Assembly: GCA_037447605.1 (NCBI GenBank)
Contig: CM074804.1
Coordinates: 1,637,780-1,684,573 of the forward strand
Origin: Zygnema circumcarinatum
Lineage: Eukaryota > Streptophyta > Zygnematophyceae > Zygnematales > Zygnemataceae
Direction: 5' to 3'
Length of the DNA: 46,794 nt
Both the position numbers and the translations under genes were made by a program. The notes beneath the pieces are model-generated. The model searched no databases. It worked only from the letters and a program-made list of their open reading frames with translations, and was not told where the DNA came from. Positions 14,538-34,848 of the stretch are shown here, one piece after another; the stretch's first letter is position 1, and each line of letters opens with the position of its first letter.

Positions 14538-16040
14538 ATGGAAACTCCGGATCCCTGCAAGCACCGCACCTCGTTCGAATACGGAGTGACGAAACTGAGC
14601 GCGGACGAATACGAAGCGCAGCTTCAGCGCATGTCCGCAGCCTTCCAAGCTTCGCTGGAAGCGTCAAAAGCAGCAGCAGCAAAACAAGAAGCGGAGCCTC
14701 CAGCTCCTGCAAAGCGCAAGCCAGGGCGCCCGCGGAAGGTTTATAATTTTGATTCAAGTCCTCCAAATACTCCGGGTTTAAACCCTAATGTGGGACCTCA
14801 TTTCAACTCAGCCAGCGCTCCCAGTCTTAATCCTAAACCGAACCCTAATTTTGTTCCTGATCTTAACGCCAGGAGTGCTTCCTCTCTCTCTAACCCTAGT
14901 TTTTCCCCAAGCATTCCCCCGATTAATCTTCGAATTTCGGATTCCTTCCGAGCATCGCTTGCTGCTGCAAGAGCAGCAGCAGCAGCAGCAGCAGAAGCTG
15001 CAGACGAACCTCCGCCCGTAAAGCGGAAAGTGGGGCGTCCGAGAAAGGTGAAGTCTAGCCCTGCAGCAGCAGAAGCTGTAGTAGAACCTCCGCCTGTAAA
15101 GCGGAAGGTGGGGCGTCCGAGAAAGGCCCAGACTAGCCCTGCAGCTGCCTCTACTCACGTTCCAGACCTTAATGCCAAGAGCATTCCGCAGGTTCAGCAG
15201 GCTCACACAGATTTCGAGCCTACAAATGTTCCTACTCCTACTCTTAACTTTCTCTTTAACCCTGATTCTCACCCAGATTTCGAGTCTACAAGTGTTCCTA
15301 AGCTTCTCCCAGAAGTCAATATTGGAGTCCTATATCCGAATCTGAGCTCCTTTCCAAGTGTCACCCATGGAAACGTCAATGCTGTTCCTGATCTAAACCC
15401 TACAAATTTGCATCCTAATACTAGCCCTAATGCTACCACTAGCCCTAATTATAACCCTGACTTCAATCCCAATGAAATCCCTGACCTGAACTATAAGAGA
15501 GTGCATGATCTTACACTCTCCCCATTGGATAAGCCGAGCGAGAGGAAGATGAAGAGAGGGAAATATACCAATTGGTTCTCTCCGGAGCTCTGGCCCCGCA
15601 TAGAGAAAGCAGTGATCGAGCAGGAGTCAATTCCTGCAGCGCTTCAATATCTACGAAAATACTTCAGATATCCGGGGAGCCCGGAGGGACCCTACAGCAG
15701 TTTATCGAGGGCGAATCTATACCGTTGGTTCGACGAAGAAGGAAAGCTGAGACCTCAATTTCAGAGTTGGTTGAAGGAGGGGAAAGCAATGGTAGAGAGG
15801 AAGAAGCATGTGCTGGCGGATGAGCCGAATGTTTTGGAAGGACTTGTGGAATTGTTTCGAGGAATGAATGCGAGAGGAGAACCCATTACTGTTACTATTG
15901 CGCAGCCTATAATTGTGGGATATTTGAGATTTGCAGCTCCGCATGTTTTCGAGTCGGGGTTTTCGGCAGGGAGAGAGTGGACCAGGCAGTTCCTTCGGCA
16001 GCATGTGAAGCTGGAAGGTGGAAGGGGGTTGGAAGGGTGA
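14538..16040 (+). CDS. AT-hook protein with transposase-like helix-turn-helix region
   Basis: This 500-residue protein is probably nuclear and DNA-binding. Three AT-hooks are visible with the core GRPRK at about residues 63-67, 167-171 and 192-196; the second and third lie in a recent internal duplication with VKRKVGRPRK. A polyalanine run (about 144-156) comes from a GCA repeat. Residues about 70-330 are disordered, with four PDLN motifs and many Asn-Pro pairs. Residues about 340-492 look like tandem helix-turn-helix segments of CENP-B/pogo-like transposases (ANLYRWFDEEGKL; then ITVTIAQPIIVGYLRF and AGREWTRQFLRQHVKLE), but there is no DDE catalytic domain. The end (EGGRGLEG) sits where the homology should continue. 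A donor-like GTGGAA follows GAAG at about 16017, so a 3' exon, for example after the CAG near 16920, is possible. A domesticated or truncated transposase is inferred. Confidence 0.65.
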   Translation: METPDPCKHRTSFEYGVTKLSADEYEAQLQRMSAAFQASLEASKAAAAKQEAEPPAPAKRKPGRPRKVYNFDSSPPNTPGLNPNVGPHFNSASAPSLNPKPNPNFVPDLNARSASSLSNPSFSPSIPPINLRISDSFRASLAAARAAAAAAAEAADEPPPVKRKVGRPRKVKSSPAAAEAVVEPPPVKRKVGRPRKAQTSPAAASTHVPDLNAKSIPQVQQAHTDFEPTNVPTPTLNFLFNPDSHPDFESTSVPKLLPEVNIGVLYPNLSSFPSVTHGNVNAVPDLNPTNLHPNTSPNATTSPNYNPDFNPNEIPDLNYKRVHDLTLSPLDKPSERKMKRGKYTNWFSPELWPRIEKAVIEQESIPAALQYLRKYFRYPGSPEGPYSSLSRANLYRWFDEEGKLRPQFQSWLKEGKAMVERKKHVLADEPNVLEGLVELFRGMNARGEPITVTIAQPIIVGYLRFAAPHVFESGFSAGREWTRQFLRQHVKLEGGRGLEG

Positions 16041-23663
<7,623 letters not shown>

Positions 23664-23839
23664 GGGTTCTCTTTCTCTCCCTCTCTCCCGCCCTTGTGTC
23701 ACACTGACCTCCCTTTCCCTCTCTCTTCCCCCCCTTTGAATCAACTTCCTCTCGCTCTCCCTCTCTGCCCCTTGTATCACCCACGTTTCTCTCTTTTCTC
23801 GGAACAAAATCAACACATTCTTTCTTCCAAGTTCTCACA

Positions 23840-23920
<81 letters not shown>

Positions 23921-24065
23921 ACTTTTTTTTTTCTTCACCAATCCTCCCCGTTAATTTCGCAATGTACCGCGCAATGAAATTAGGGCAACCGCCCCTTCGC
24001 GCACTCCCCTCGAGCATTAGTCCAATTGGCGCCTGAAAAATTCGGACCGCGATTTTTTGTTTACC

Positions 24066-24249
24066 TGCCCGCTAAGTGTCTGCCCGTTTATAGGCCTGCC
24101 CGTTTTATCTGCCCGTTTCTCTGACCTGCTGCTTTCTTTTACCTGCCCGTTTTTGTCCGCTGCCCGTCTTTAAAGTCTGCGCCTGATTGGTCCTGGCCTG
24201 ATTCTCGCACTGCCCATTTTCAAAAGCAGTCAAAATCGTTTCCTGCCCG
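24066..24249 (+). promoter_or_regulatory. Cluster of TGCCCG(TTT) words
   Basis: TGCCCG occurs at 24066, 24081, 24097, 24110, 24144, 24161 and 24244, with TGCCCA at 24211. Most are followed by TTT. Eight copies in 184 bp in one orientation is far above chance. They may be protein-binding sites or a decayed short tandem repeat. Confidence 0.5.
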
Positions 24250-24448
24250 CAGTTTCCCCTTGTCCTCAAGAAACGTTCTTTTCGACTTTGATCCAATTTT
24301 TTTCTCTCATACATTCTACATTTCTGGTCCCCAAGGGCCTAAAAAAAGCTCGGAAGGCTCTGAACCCCTCGATTTGTCGAATTTCATTTTTATCGAAAAT
24401 TCGCGAGTGCAACTTCCGGTTTGCAACTTTGGAACTAGGTTTTTTACA

Positions 24449-24529
24449 CGTGGCGGGCTACTATTGGACGTTTTATACACGTGGCAAATCGTTATTCGAC
24501 GCGTTGGACACGTGACGAGTTCCCATTGG
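24449..24529 (-). promoter_or_regulatory. Three tandem ER-stress response elements (CCAAT-N9-CCACG)
   Basis: On the + strand the sites read CGTGG-N9-ATTGG (24449-24467, perfect), CGTGG-N9-ATTCG (24480-24498, one mismatch) and CGTGA-N9-ATTGG (24511-24529, one mismatch). These are complements of the ERSE consensus CCAAT-N9-CCACG, bound by NF-Y with bZIP factors in the unfolded protein response. Each also contains a G-box CACGTG, and the start-to-start spacing is exactly 31 bp. They lie about 0.8 kb upstream of the HRD3 ATG and about 0.2 kb upstream of the SNU13 ATG. Confidence 0.7.
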
Positions 24530-24735
24530 CCCATACCTGCCTTCGGAAAAAAGTTCCAGTGAAGAATGCAGGGCCTCTCCAGTCCAGAGCCGCCCCAGCG
24601 CCGCCTTCAGCCATTTCGCGGAATTTTTGCTTCTGAATTCTTTTTTTTTCCTGTCGAATTTTTTGTTTCTTTCGCCCTTTTCCGTATTGAGGGCCGGAGA
24701 GAAGCAACCCCGGGCAACGCAGCCAGTGATTAGCC

Positions 24736-26665
<1,930 letters not shown>

Positions 26666-29600
26666 ACGCATTGACAGACTTCAAGAAGTTTCCCTAAGGT
26701 AGTGGTGATAGAATGGAGAGATGAATTGAGGGAAGAACCTCACTTGCTCATAATGTGAGCTCCATAATTTTTTTGCGTTAGTTCTCAGACATAAATGCAT
26801 GCAGGCGGCTAATAGAGGAGGAGAAGGTGAGAAGGAGAAGTTGAAGTCGAAATGTGTCACGGGTCGTACATGCATGGGGTCGCCCTGCATGCATGAGGCC
26901 ATGCATAGAGGCGTGGGCGTATGAGAAAGGATGGAGATTATGTTTCTTTAAATCGATCATTTTCTTGTCGTTGGCAGTGTTGTGCTTGAGGGAGAGGGAG
27001 AGGGAGAGGGAGGGAGTGGAAAAGAGAGGGAGGGCGATGGGGGAGGTAGAGGGGGGAGAGATCTTAGTGCTGAGGGAGAGGGGGGAGGAGATCCTAGTGT
27101 TTGTGTTCAAGATTGCATTGAAATAATCTCTCGACAAGAGTCGATGAGTGTACGCCATGCACAACAAGCACCCTTGTTTCCCTTCCGCCATGGCCACCAT
27201 GTTATTCCACGCCCTCTTCAGTGGCAGTCCAGAGCAAACATTGACAACAACTTCTGTCCTTAACGTCGTCGTTCACTTCTACTTTTCCACCGTGGCCTGC
27301 AACAAAGTGGTTCCTTACAAAAAGGGGCAGCAGTTGGCGATATCAAGAGCAAAAAGAGATGACAACATTGTTAAAAACAATAGTCGATTACTTATCAATT
27401 ACATGTAAGAATACTTTCCTGCACACTCGGTTCAATTTTTTAGTGAGGCACTGCAGTTATGTCCCTCTCAGCTGCTTTCACGTTCTGAGTAGCAGAAAGT
27501 GAATCTCTCCCTTTCCTAATCCCGCTTGCACTCTCCCAACTTCACTCGCTGCCATCAGACGCCGCTTCCTTCCGTTTTCTGCCCACCAATCGGTCTTGCC
27601 TCCTCTCTCTCCGCCCACCCTCACTACCTCCTGTCCACGTCCTTCCCTGTCCCAGTCCCTCTCCCTCTTCCTCTCCCTCACCATCTCACTCCCCCATCTT
27701 CCCCCCCCCCCTCCCTTTCCTCTACCCGTCTCTTCTCCCCCCCCTCCTCCAAAACTCCCCCTCCCCATCCTTTGAGAAACAAAATTCCTTGCACGTGTTT
27801 GATGAGCCTGAATTTGACCGTCGACAGTTTTTAACTTTGCTAAGTACTGTGGTAGCAGCAGACTGCCGGAAAATAGATTTCAGAAGGCAGTCAACTAATC
27901 TGTCCTGCCCTCCTGATTTCATGTTTTCTAGTTTCAGGCATTGAGGATCCCGGAACGCACGCAAAACCCCAGCGATGCTTCATGGCATTACTCACCGTAG
28001 TTCATCAGTACAACTTGGGGAAAATTTAGGTACCTAACCTCTGTACATGGTGGTGCAGAATCACATGTAACCAGCCATTTAGATACGCCAGTTTGGAAAT
28101 GAACTGCGATACCAGAAGCTGCATCGGTGCTCTGAAAATGGTGCGGTTGGAAGCATTCCTGCGCCTCTATCAGGTTCTTCTCCTTCTTTCTCTTATCCTT
28201 GGGTGGGTTCGTTCGGAAAACTATTTTGAAGACTGTGAGATGTTCTTGCGGCCGGAAGCTGGCGGCTGTCGGTTAAGCCACGTCGAAGTGGTTCTGGCAA
28301 AGCGCCAGAAATAAATCTTATGAGAAGTGCAATTGAAGCCGTTTCCTTCAAAGCCTCAATACTTTGAATTTTTAGACATCTTCAACATTCTTCCTCATCG
28401 ACCATCTGGGACCAACTGCTGCTTGTGTTATGTACATTGCACATGCTTTCTGCTCTTTGTCACTTTAACCCATCACTGGTTATGCTGCATATAGTCATCA
28501 GTTGTCTCACAAGGTCGTCTCAACCATCGCCATGTGTGTGACTCATTCCCTGGTGAGTGAAGATAGAGCGCACGCTCATGTTGCCCAACATTTGCAAGTT
28601 TCTAGCTGCTGCTTGGAGTCCCGGTCATCTGCCTATTCTATATGTAATGGCAGTGCACGCATCTTCAAATCTATGGTAGTTGGCACTCGCTATCACTCCT
28701 ATTCAGCAGTCCTTCAAGTCCTTCAGTCAAACCTCGTTCCAGAGCAATGTGCTCGTCAACCGCACGTGTCCAAAGCACAGTAACAATGTGCGGCTGTGCT
28801 GGAGGAAGTGCCTGCTTCACATCCCCCCCAAGAATGAGCAAGTAAAATAGATCGGCTCCATGATGCATCATCCCACATGGCATCCCGTTCGTTCTGCGCA
28901 TGGGTTTCATCTGCCATCTTCACCATGGAGGTACAGAGAATTCAGACAAGACTGTTTCTTTCCTCCACATGATGCTTCTCAGGTTTCTATCCACCTGCTT
29001 GGAGCAGAGTTAAGTGGAGCATAGACAGAGTGCATTCCTCAGAGGCAGATCGAGCCCTGCCACCACTTCCGAAAGCAAAAGTGGGGCAACCCACCGAGGG
29101 AGCGCCAACTTACTTTCTATTGAGAGGAGCCAAATGGTCAGACTTCAGGATCAGAGGTCGGCTTCTTTGAAGAAGAACTTCTGCAAAAAGAAGGGCCTTT
29201 CGTCAGCGCTTTCCTCCATGGTTCAGTGCATAGCCAATAGCAGCCGGGTCGAATGACTTTTTAATATATTGCAGCCAGCCATAATCATCAACATCTCGCG
29301 CATCCACTTGGGTCAGCCGTCTTTGAGAATACGCGCTAAAGAGTTTGAAAAAAAAGTAAATTTCGCAACAAGAGTGTGGCATTCGTGCATTGCCTATAAG
29401 GGGCAATTCGACATGAGGCACAGCGATCATTAGACAAGAAGAAACGAGGGGGAACAAGCTGCAATGACAGCATCAGGTGCTTGTCTTGTTGTTGAAATAT
29501 GGCCAGGACTGCAAAACAAAGAGTCGAAATTTCTACCTCTTTTTTTTGACAAGTTCGACACTGAACCTCCGTTTGAACGTGGCATCATCGCAACCAAACA

Positions 29601-30000
29601 TGCTGCGCAGACTGCATTTTTTTTCAACTCCTTGATTCTGGAGAGCTTCATAGCGAGGATGCAAGCCGCCATTGAAACTTGAAGTAAATGCTGCCATTCT
29701 AAAATTTCCTCCACGCTGCGCCCCAATCATTGGTCATTAGTTGATATGGCTGAGAATAGCGCCGTAGGCATTAGTCACTAGTCATTAGCCATGACTAGGC
29801 ATTCTGCCTCTTGTGGGCCCATTCCGCTTGAGGATTTATTTCAAATTTTATTTCATGGTCTGACATTCATTCCGATTGCAACAACAACGCTAGAGTTTTG
29901 TCCACTGCCAGCGCCCTCATCAACCTTCTGCATTTATGTCAAACGCATAGCATCCAGATTTAGTAACAACCAAAGTAAACATCGTAAAGCCAATGTTGAA
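26666..30000. other. Gene-poor stretch downstream of SNU13
   Basis: A GA-rich patch lies at 26985-27110 and a C/T-rich patch at about 27590-27770. A 74-codon ATG frame at 28093-28317 includes a hydrophobic run (LYQVLLLLSLILGW), but I see no family match and would not call it a gene. The rest (28320-30000) shows no domain, and its frames are short. Nothing firm can be annotated. Confidence 0.4.
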
Positions 30001-30602
30001 ATTGATTCCTCGGCAGCTTTCAAATGGTGTGTAGCTCCGTCCTTGGGGTTTGTGGTCCTTAATCGTAAACATGTTCTAATTTCATTTCTTGTCATTGCTT
30101 TGAATAGAATCAATCTTCATGTGTTGGAAACAAGGGCGCCATTGCCATGGCGTAAGCTCTTTCTCATTTTTGTTTCAGGTTTTAGAGCTTAACGGTAATG
30201 AAATCAGTGCAAAGCCAGCTATTGTAGAATCCAAACTAAAGTTGCGGAAGATCGACCTTGGAGTTGTACTAGTTTGCAAAGGCAACCATCTTATCATTTT
30301 GACAAGACATGAGCGAATGCCTTTGGAAACTTGGTACAACTCCAAGGCCAATTTTCTGCAACTTCAGTTTAGATTCTATAATAGCCGCCCTTGAACTAAT
30401 TCCATTGCCGCTAAGCTCCAAAACTTGAAACAACAATGAGAAAATGCCTGCGCCAAAGCAATGGTGCCCTTATTTTCAACACATAAAATCGATTCCATTC
30501 AAAGCAATGACAAAAAATAAAATTAGAACATGTTTATGATTGAGCACCACAAACCCCAAGGGCAGAACTGCACACCATTTGAAAGTTGCCGGGAATCAAC
30601 AA
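30001..30602. repeat. Imperfect palindrome, arms about 284 bp, spacer about 33 bp
   Basis: Positions 30001-30284 match the reverse complement of 30318-30602 at roughly 80-85% by eye. Examples are TTTCAAATGGTGTG against CACACCATTTGAAA at the outside and TTGGAGTTGTAC against GTACAACTCCAA near the centre. Each arm contains an LRR-like fragment (VLELNGNEIS on +, VLELSGNGIS on -) preceded by an acceptor-like tract. Confidence 0.75.
30178..30437. pseudogene. Two opposed leucine-rich-repeat fragments inside the palindrome
   Basis: The + strand near 30178 encodes VLELNGNEISAKPAIVESKL. The - strand from about 30437 downward encodes the sister VLELSGNGISSRAAIIE. The pattern LxLxGNxIS is that of ribonuclease-inhibitor-type LRRs found in NLR-like proteins. 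Neither is part of a complete gene, so they are read as duplicated remnants. Confidence 0.45.
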
Positions 30603-30698
30603 TCCATCTTCAAAAAAACGCAACAAATATTTCACTAGTTATAAGAAAACATACGGATCAAGCTTCAAGTTAACTTATCTTTGAAAGATAGTGTTCCC

Positions 30699-30802
30699 TC
30701 AAGTTGCTGAGTTGCTGTGACAGTGCACTGTCCTTGCAAGAGCTTCGACAACTTCTTTATTTAACATGTTGTCTTGTAAATCCAACGATATCATATTGTC
30801 GC
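30699..30802 (-). pseudogene. LRR exon remnant (minus copy)
   Basis: After an acceptor-like TTGCAG the minus strand encodes GDNMISLDLQDNMLNKEV and then VEALARTVHCHSNSAT before a stop. It is a close sister of the plus-strand fragment at 31264-31364. Confidence 0.45.
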
Positions 30803-31059
30803 CTGCAACGAGAAACAACGCAAACATCAAGGAATCTTTATGAATGTTATCTATTATCTCAATAAAGCTTATTTTTCCATAATTTGTGTCGAACATCAAA
30901 TCATACAATTGAGCGACAATAATGGTTGCACACACAATGCAAAATTTTACATTCTAAGCGAGAGGATAATGGATACATCCATGCATAGCAAGGCATGACG
31001 GTGCAAAGGCAATTGCAGAGATTGTAGCGAAGTCAATAAAATTGGAAAGCTTTTGGTTT

Positions 31060-31364
31060 TTGTCCTCAAGGGTGGGGTCAGAGGGTGGTGTAGCCCTTGC
31101 AAAAGCCCTCATGTCAGGTAAGCTTGACCTGCTCCTTTTTCTTTGCTATGGCGTTGTTCTTAACAAATCAGTTATACACCTGCTTAAGGTATGGCGCTTT
31201 TGGTCAAAAAGGAGGCATGCTTGAAACATATTACTTAGATGTACGTGTTGTTTCCTGTTGTAGGCGACAATTTGAAATCATTGGACTTACTTGACAACAT
31301 GTTCGATGAAGAAGCTGCTGAAGCTCTTGCAAGGAAACTGCACTGTCCCAACATCCATGCGTAG
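31060..31364 (+). pseudogene. LRR exon pair remnant (plus copy)
   Basis: The first exon, ending at 31117, encodes VGSEGGVALAKALMS and is followed by the strong donor GTAAGC. The second, 31264-31364, begins after TTGTAG and encodes GDNLKSLDLLDNMFDEEA and AEALARKLHC, then a stop. Phases join (G plus GC). Both are ribonuclease-inhibitor-type LRR units. No 5' end was found, so this is a fragment, or the tail of a gene I cannot trace. Confidence 0.45.
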
Positions 31365-33248
31365 CCGTAAGTCGCAAGTGGATACAGTAAAATAGAAACA
31401 TCAGCTATAAATATTGCAGCAAGATTGATGAAAAAAACATCTTATCATTCCTTACAAGCCACGTTTCTCCAACACTCTCAATCCTTGCAAATATACAGCC
31501 CTTTCAAATTCAATTCGTACACCCGTACTGCAAAACAGACAAAGAGATGTACCATCCGAGCACTTGAAGCCCTCCCTGCCTGCAGTGACAGGTCTTGTTG
31601 ATCTTGAGAGCGAGTGAGTGCATGTGAATGGCTTCGGGAGCAATTTGAATTCTACAATTCGGCATTCTCAGGGATTCAGGGATTTTAAGGTGTCGGGGTT
31701 TAGGGATTTTAGGGTTTTAGGGCATGCTCCGGGTCGCCGTACTCGTCCCTGCACACACTACTACAGTAACGCCAACTGCGCCTGTCCAATAGAAAAGCGG
31801 TGTGACATGCTCCGCAGCGTGGCACGACTCCTAGCACTCCCTCTCATGCCATGCCAAAAACTTGTTGCGAAAGTAAAGCTAGCCCCCACTAGTTAACAAC
31901 GGATGAAGCAATGACCAAATGTTGGAACGATGGCGACTTCTGAATCGTGGAACTCATTTCCAAACCATAAATGGGTGTGCCTATGACCTCTTGGGGAGTG
32001 CCTCTAGGCTCGCACCCCATTCCCCTTTTTTTTCGTTTTCTTTCTAACTTGAAAATCTCCCCTGGTCAGTCAGTCAGTCAGTCAGTCGACCAGTCTTGGC
32101 CAGCCCTGTGACCAAAGCCCGGCAGGCAGCCATGGCCGGAAGCGCCTTCTCCCTTATTGTGCCACGTGTCCTTCCTCATGACACGTGTCTTCCAGGCGTT
32201 CTGAGAGGTTGCCACATGGCGGGCGCCTATTGGGTCTCGCTGAAAGGCTGTGATTATGGCGGTCGACTGCAGCAGGAGGTGAGGAGAATTTAGGGTTTGA
32301 AAGTAATTTGGAATTTTAAAATTATGGAATATTTTGATTTGCGTTCTTTTGAAAGATTCCGGATACCTTATGGCATTTAGGTTTTCTGGTTTTCGGGACC
32401 CTTGTGAGGTTTCTGGAACGTGGAGTTTTCGGAGAGCGGTAGGTTTTTGAGATTCGTAGATTTCAGGTTTCAGGAAAGTACGCGGCTTTCGTCCCTTAGT
32501 TTATTTTTTCTAGGTTTCAGAACTTCAGAGTTCTTGGAAATTTTTTATTCTCACATGTTTAAGGTCGTTCAGAATTCTTTGAGTCCCAGAAAAGATATGG
32601 ATGTTTGATTAAGTTATGAACAGATACGTTTTTTCCCCCGCTCTCTTTCTGTGATTATGTGCAGATCTCCGGCTCAAGAAGAACCTCTGCCAGGTGTCTC
32701 TCACACCTTCCCACTCTTCCTGTCCCACTCCCTCTCCCTCTTCGCCTCCATCTCCTCTCTTCCAACCCCTTCCTTCTCTCTCTCTCCACCTTCCCCTTCC
32801 CCTCCCCCTCCCCCTCTCCCCGCCCCTCTCTCCCTCCCCCTCTCCTCTCCCCTCTCCCCCTCCCCTCTCCCCTCTCCCCTTCTCCCCCCTCTCTCCCCCT
32901 CTCCCCTCCCCTCCCCTCCCCTCTCCCCTCTCCCCTCTCCCTCTCTCCCCCTCTTCCCCCTCTCCAACTCTCCCCTCTCCCCTCCCCTCCCTCCCTCATA
33001 CCTCCCTCTGAGAACTCGACCCATCTTCCAAATCGAGAGGGAAATTCAAGTTACATCAAGCCCCAGAAACATTTCAGTCCCTTAAACCTGCAACCTGCAA
33101 TTCTAAAATCCAAAACCCTAAAAAACCCCTTATTCAAAAACCTTACAATCCTGAATCCTTTTCCCTCAACATTCTTTTTTCCATTCAGAATCTGATTTTT
33201 TTTCGCTCTCTCTCACTCACTCTCTCTCTCTCTCTCCCTCTCAGAAAA
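31365..33248. other. Intergenic region upstream of the VOC gene
   Basis: It includes a (CAGT)5 repeat at about 32065-32086, two CACGTG words (32164 and 32183) and CATGG-N9-ATTGG at about 32215-32233, which is one base away from an ERSE. A polypyrimidine tract runs from 32695 to 33000. No gene was seen. Confidence 0.45.
32695..33000. repeat. Polypyrimidine tract (CCCCTCTC units)
   Basis: The stretch is C/T-only, with CTCCCCTCTCCC-type units on the + strand. It lies upstream of the VOC gene start. Confidence 0.9.
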
Positions 33249-33434
33249 ATGCGCAGTCTCCAAGTCTCCGCATGCAGCTCCGGCCCTCTCACCGCTCCGT
33301 TCCATCTCGCTTTTCCAGTGAACGATTTGGAGTCCGCAAGAATGTTCTACGGAGAGTGAGCCTCGCTTCATGGGAATTCCTGAAAAGAAATTTAAAAAAA
33401 TACGATGCTCCTCACAACGTATGCAAGCAGGGTG

Positions 33435-33533
<99 letters not shown>

Positions 33534-34814
33534 TCTCTCTCTCTCTTCTCACTTCCACTGTTTCCTCCATGTCGGATCTTTAAAGAGTGGTCATAGGCGC
33601 TCATGGCATGGCTGCAGGATTTTGGGTTGCCCGGAGGGACGGTCAGCTCGGACATGGGTGGACTTTAACCTGTTTGGGCATCAGGTTGCCTTCTCCCTCC
33701 CTCCTTCCCTTCCCCCTTCCCCCCTCCCCCTCTCCTCTCCTCTCCCCTCTCCCCTCTCCCCTCTCCCCCTCTTCCCTCTCCCCTCTCCCCTCTCCCCTCT
33801 CCCCTCTCCCCCCCTCTCCCCCTCCCCTCCCTCTCCCTCTCTCCCCCTCTCCCCTCTCCCCCTCTCCCCTCTCCCCCTCCCCTCTCCCCCGCTCCCCAGC
33901 TCCCCGCTCCCCTCTCCCCTCTCCCCTTCTCCCCCCTCTCTCCCCCCCTCTCCCCTCTCCCCCTCTCCGCCTCTCCCCTCTCCCCTCTCCCCTCTCCCTC
34001 TCTCCCCCTCTCCCCTCTCCCCTCTCCCCTCTCCCCTCTCCCCTCTCCCCCTCTCTCCCCCTCTCCCCTCTCCCCTCTCCCCCCCTCCTCCTCTGCCCCT
34101 TTCCCCCTCTCCCCCTCTTCCCCCTCTCCAACTCTCCCTCTCCCCTCTCCCCTCTCCCTCTCTCCCCCTCTCCCCCTCCCCCTCCCCCTCCCCTCCCTCT
34201 TCTCCTCCCTCTTCCTTTCCCTCTTCCCCTCCCTCTCCACCTCTCCCCCTCCTCCTCCGCCTCCGCCTCCCCGTCCCCATCCCCCTCCCCCTCCCCCCCT
34301 CCCTCTCCCTCTCCCTCTCTTCATGGTCATCCATGTGATGCAGATTGTCTGCCACGTTGTCCCCAACTATGAAGCATCCCGATCAGCCAACGCCGTCGGT
34401 AAGCGAACAAAAGGAAACGACCCCTCCCTCTCTCCTCCCCTTGCCTTCGCTAATCGCTTCCTCTTCACCTCTCGGCCTTCACTTCTCTTCCCTTATTTTG
34501 TTCTTTTTCTATTTCTTTTAATTATTTTTTCTCTACTCCTTCTCCTCCTCCACCTTTGACCCCCCCTCTTTGTTTTTAACTACCGATCCTTTTTTCTTAA
34601 GACGGCGACCCCGTGCCCGTGCCCCACTTTGGGCTCGCCCTGCCGGTCCCCGCCTTCCACTCCCTCGCGGCGCGCCTCAAAACGTTCAAAAGCGTCGACT
34701 TCGTCATCGAGCCGCACCTCCGCTTTCAGGGGCAGCCCGGAGAACAGGTCGGTGGGCCCGAACCCTAAAATTTTGAAAAAAAAAAAAAAAAAAAAAAAAA
34801 AAAANNNNNNNNNN

Positions 34815-34848
<34 letters not shown>

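Larger units (their letters stand above)
23664..24735. promoter_or_regulatory. Divergent regulatory region of HRD3 (-) and SNU13 (+)
   Basis: This is a 1.07-kb region between two divergent start codons. It contains a (GA)n microsatellite at about 23841-23916, a cluster of TGCCCG words at 24066-24249 and three ERSE-like sites at 24449-24529. The non-coding part of SNU13 exon 1 lies at its right end. Confidence 0.6.

Noticed and set aside
28093-28317. Small membrane protein gene
   Set aside because: One hydrophobic run in a short frame, with no supporting splice or homology evidence.
33370-34372. Ser/Pro/Leu-rich frames of 220-320 codons
   Set aside because: They read through the polypyrimidine intron of the VOC gene. 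They change frame freely and match no domain.
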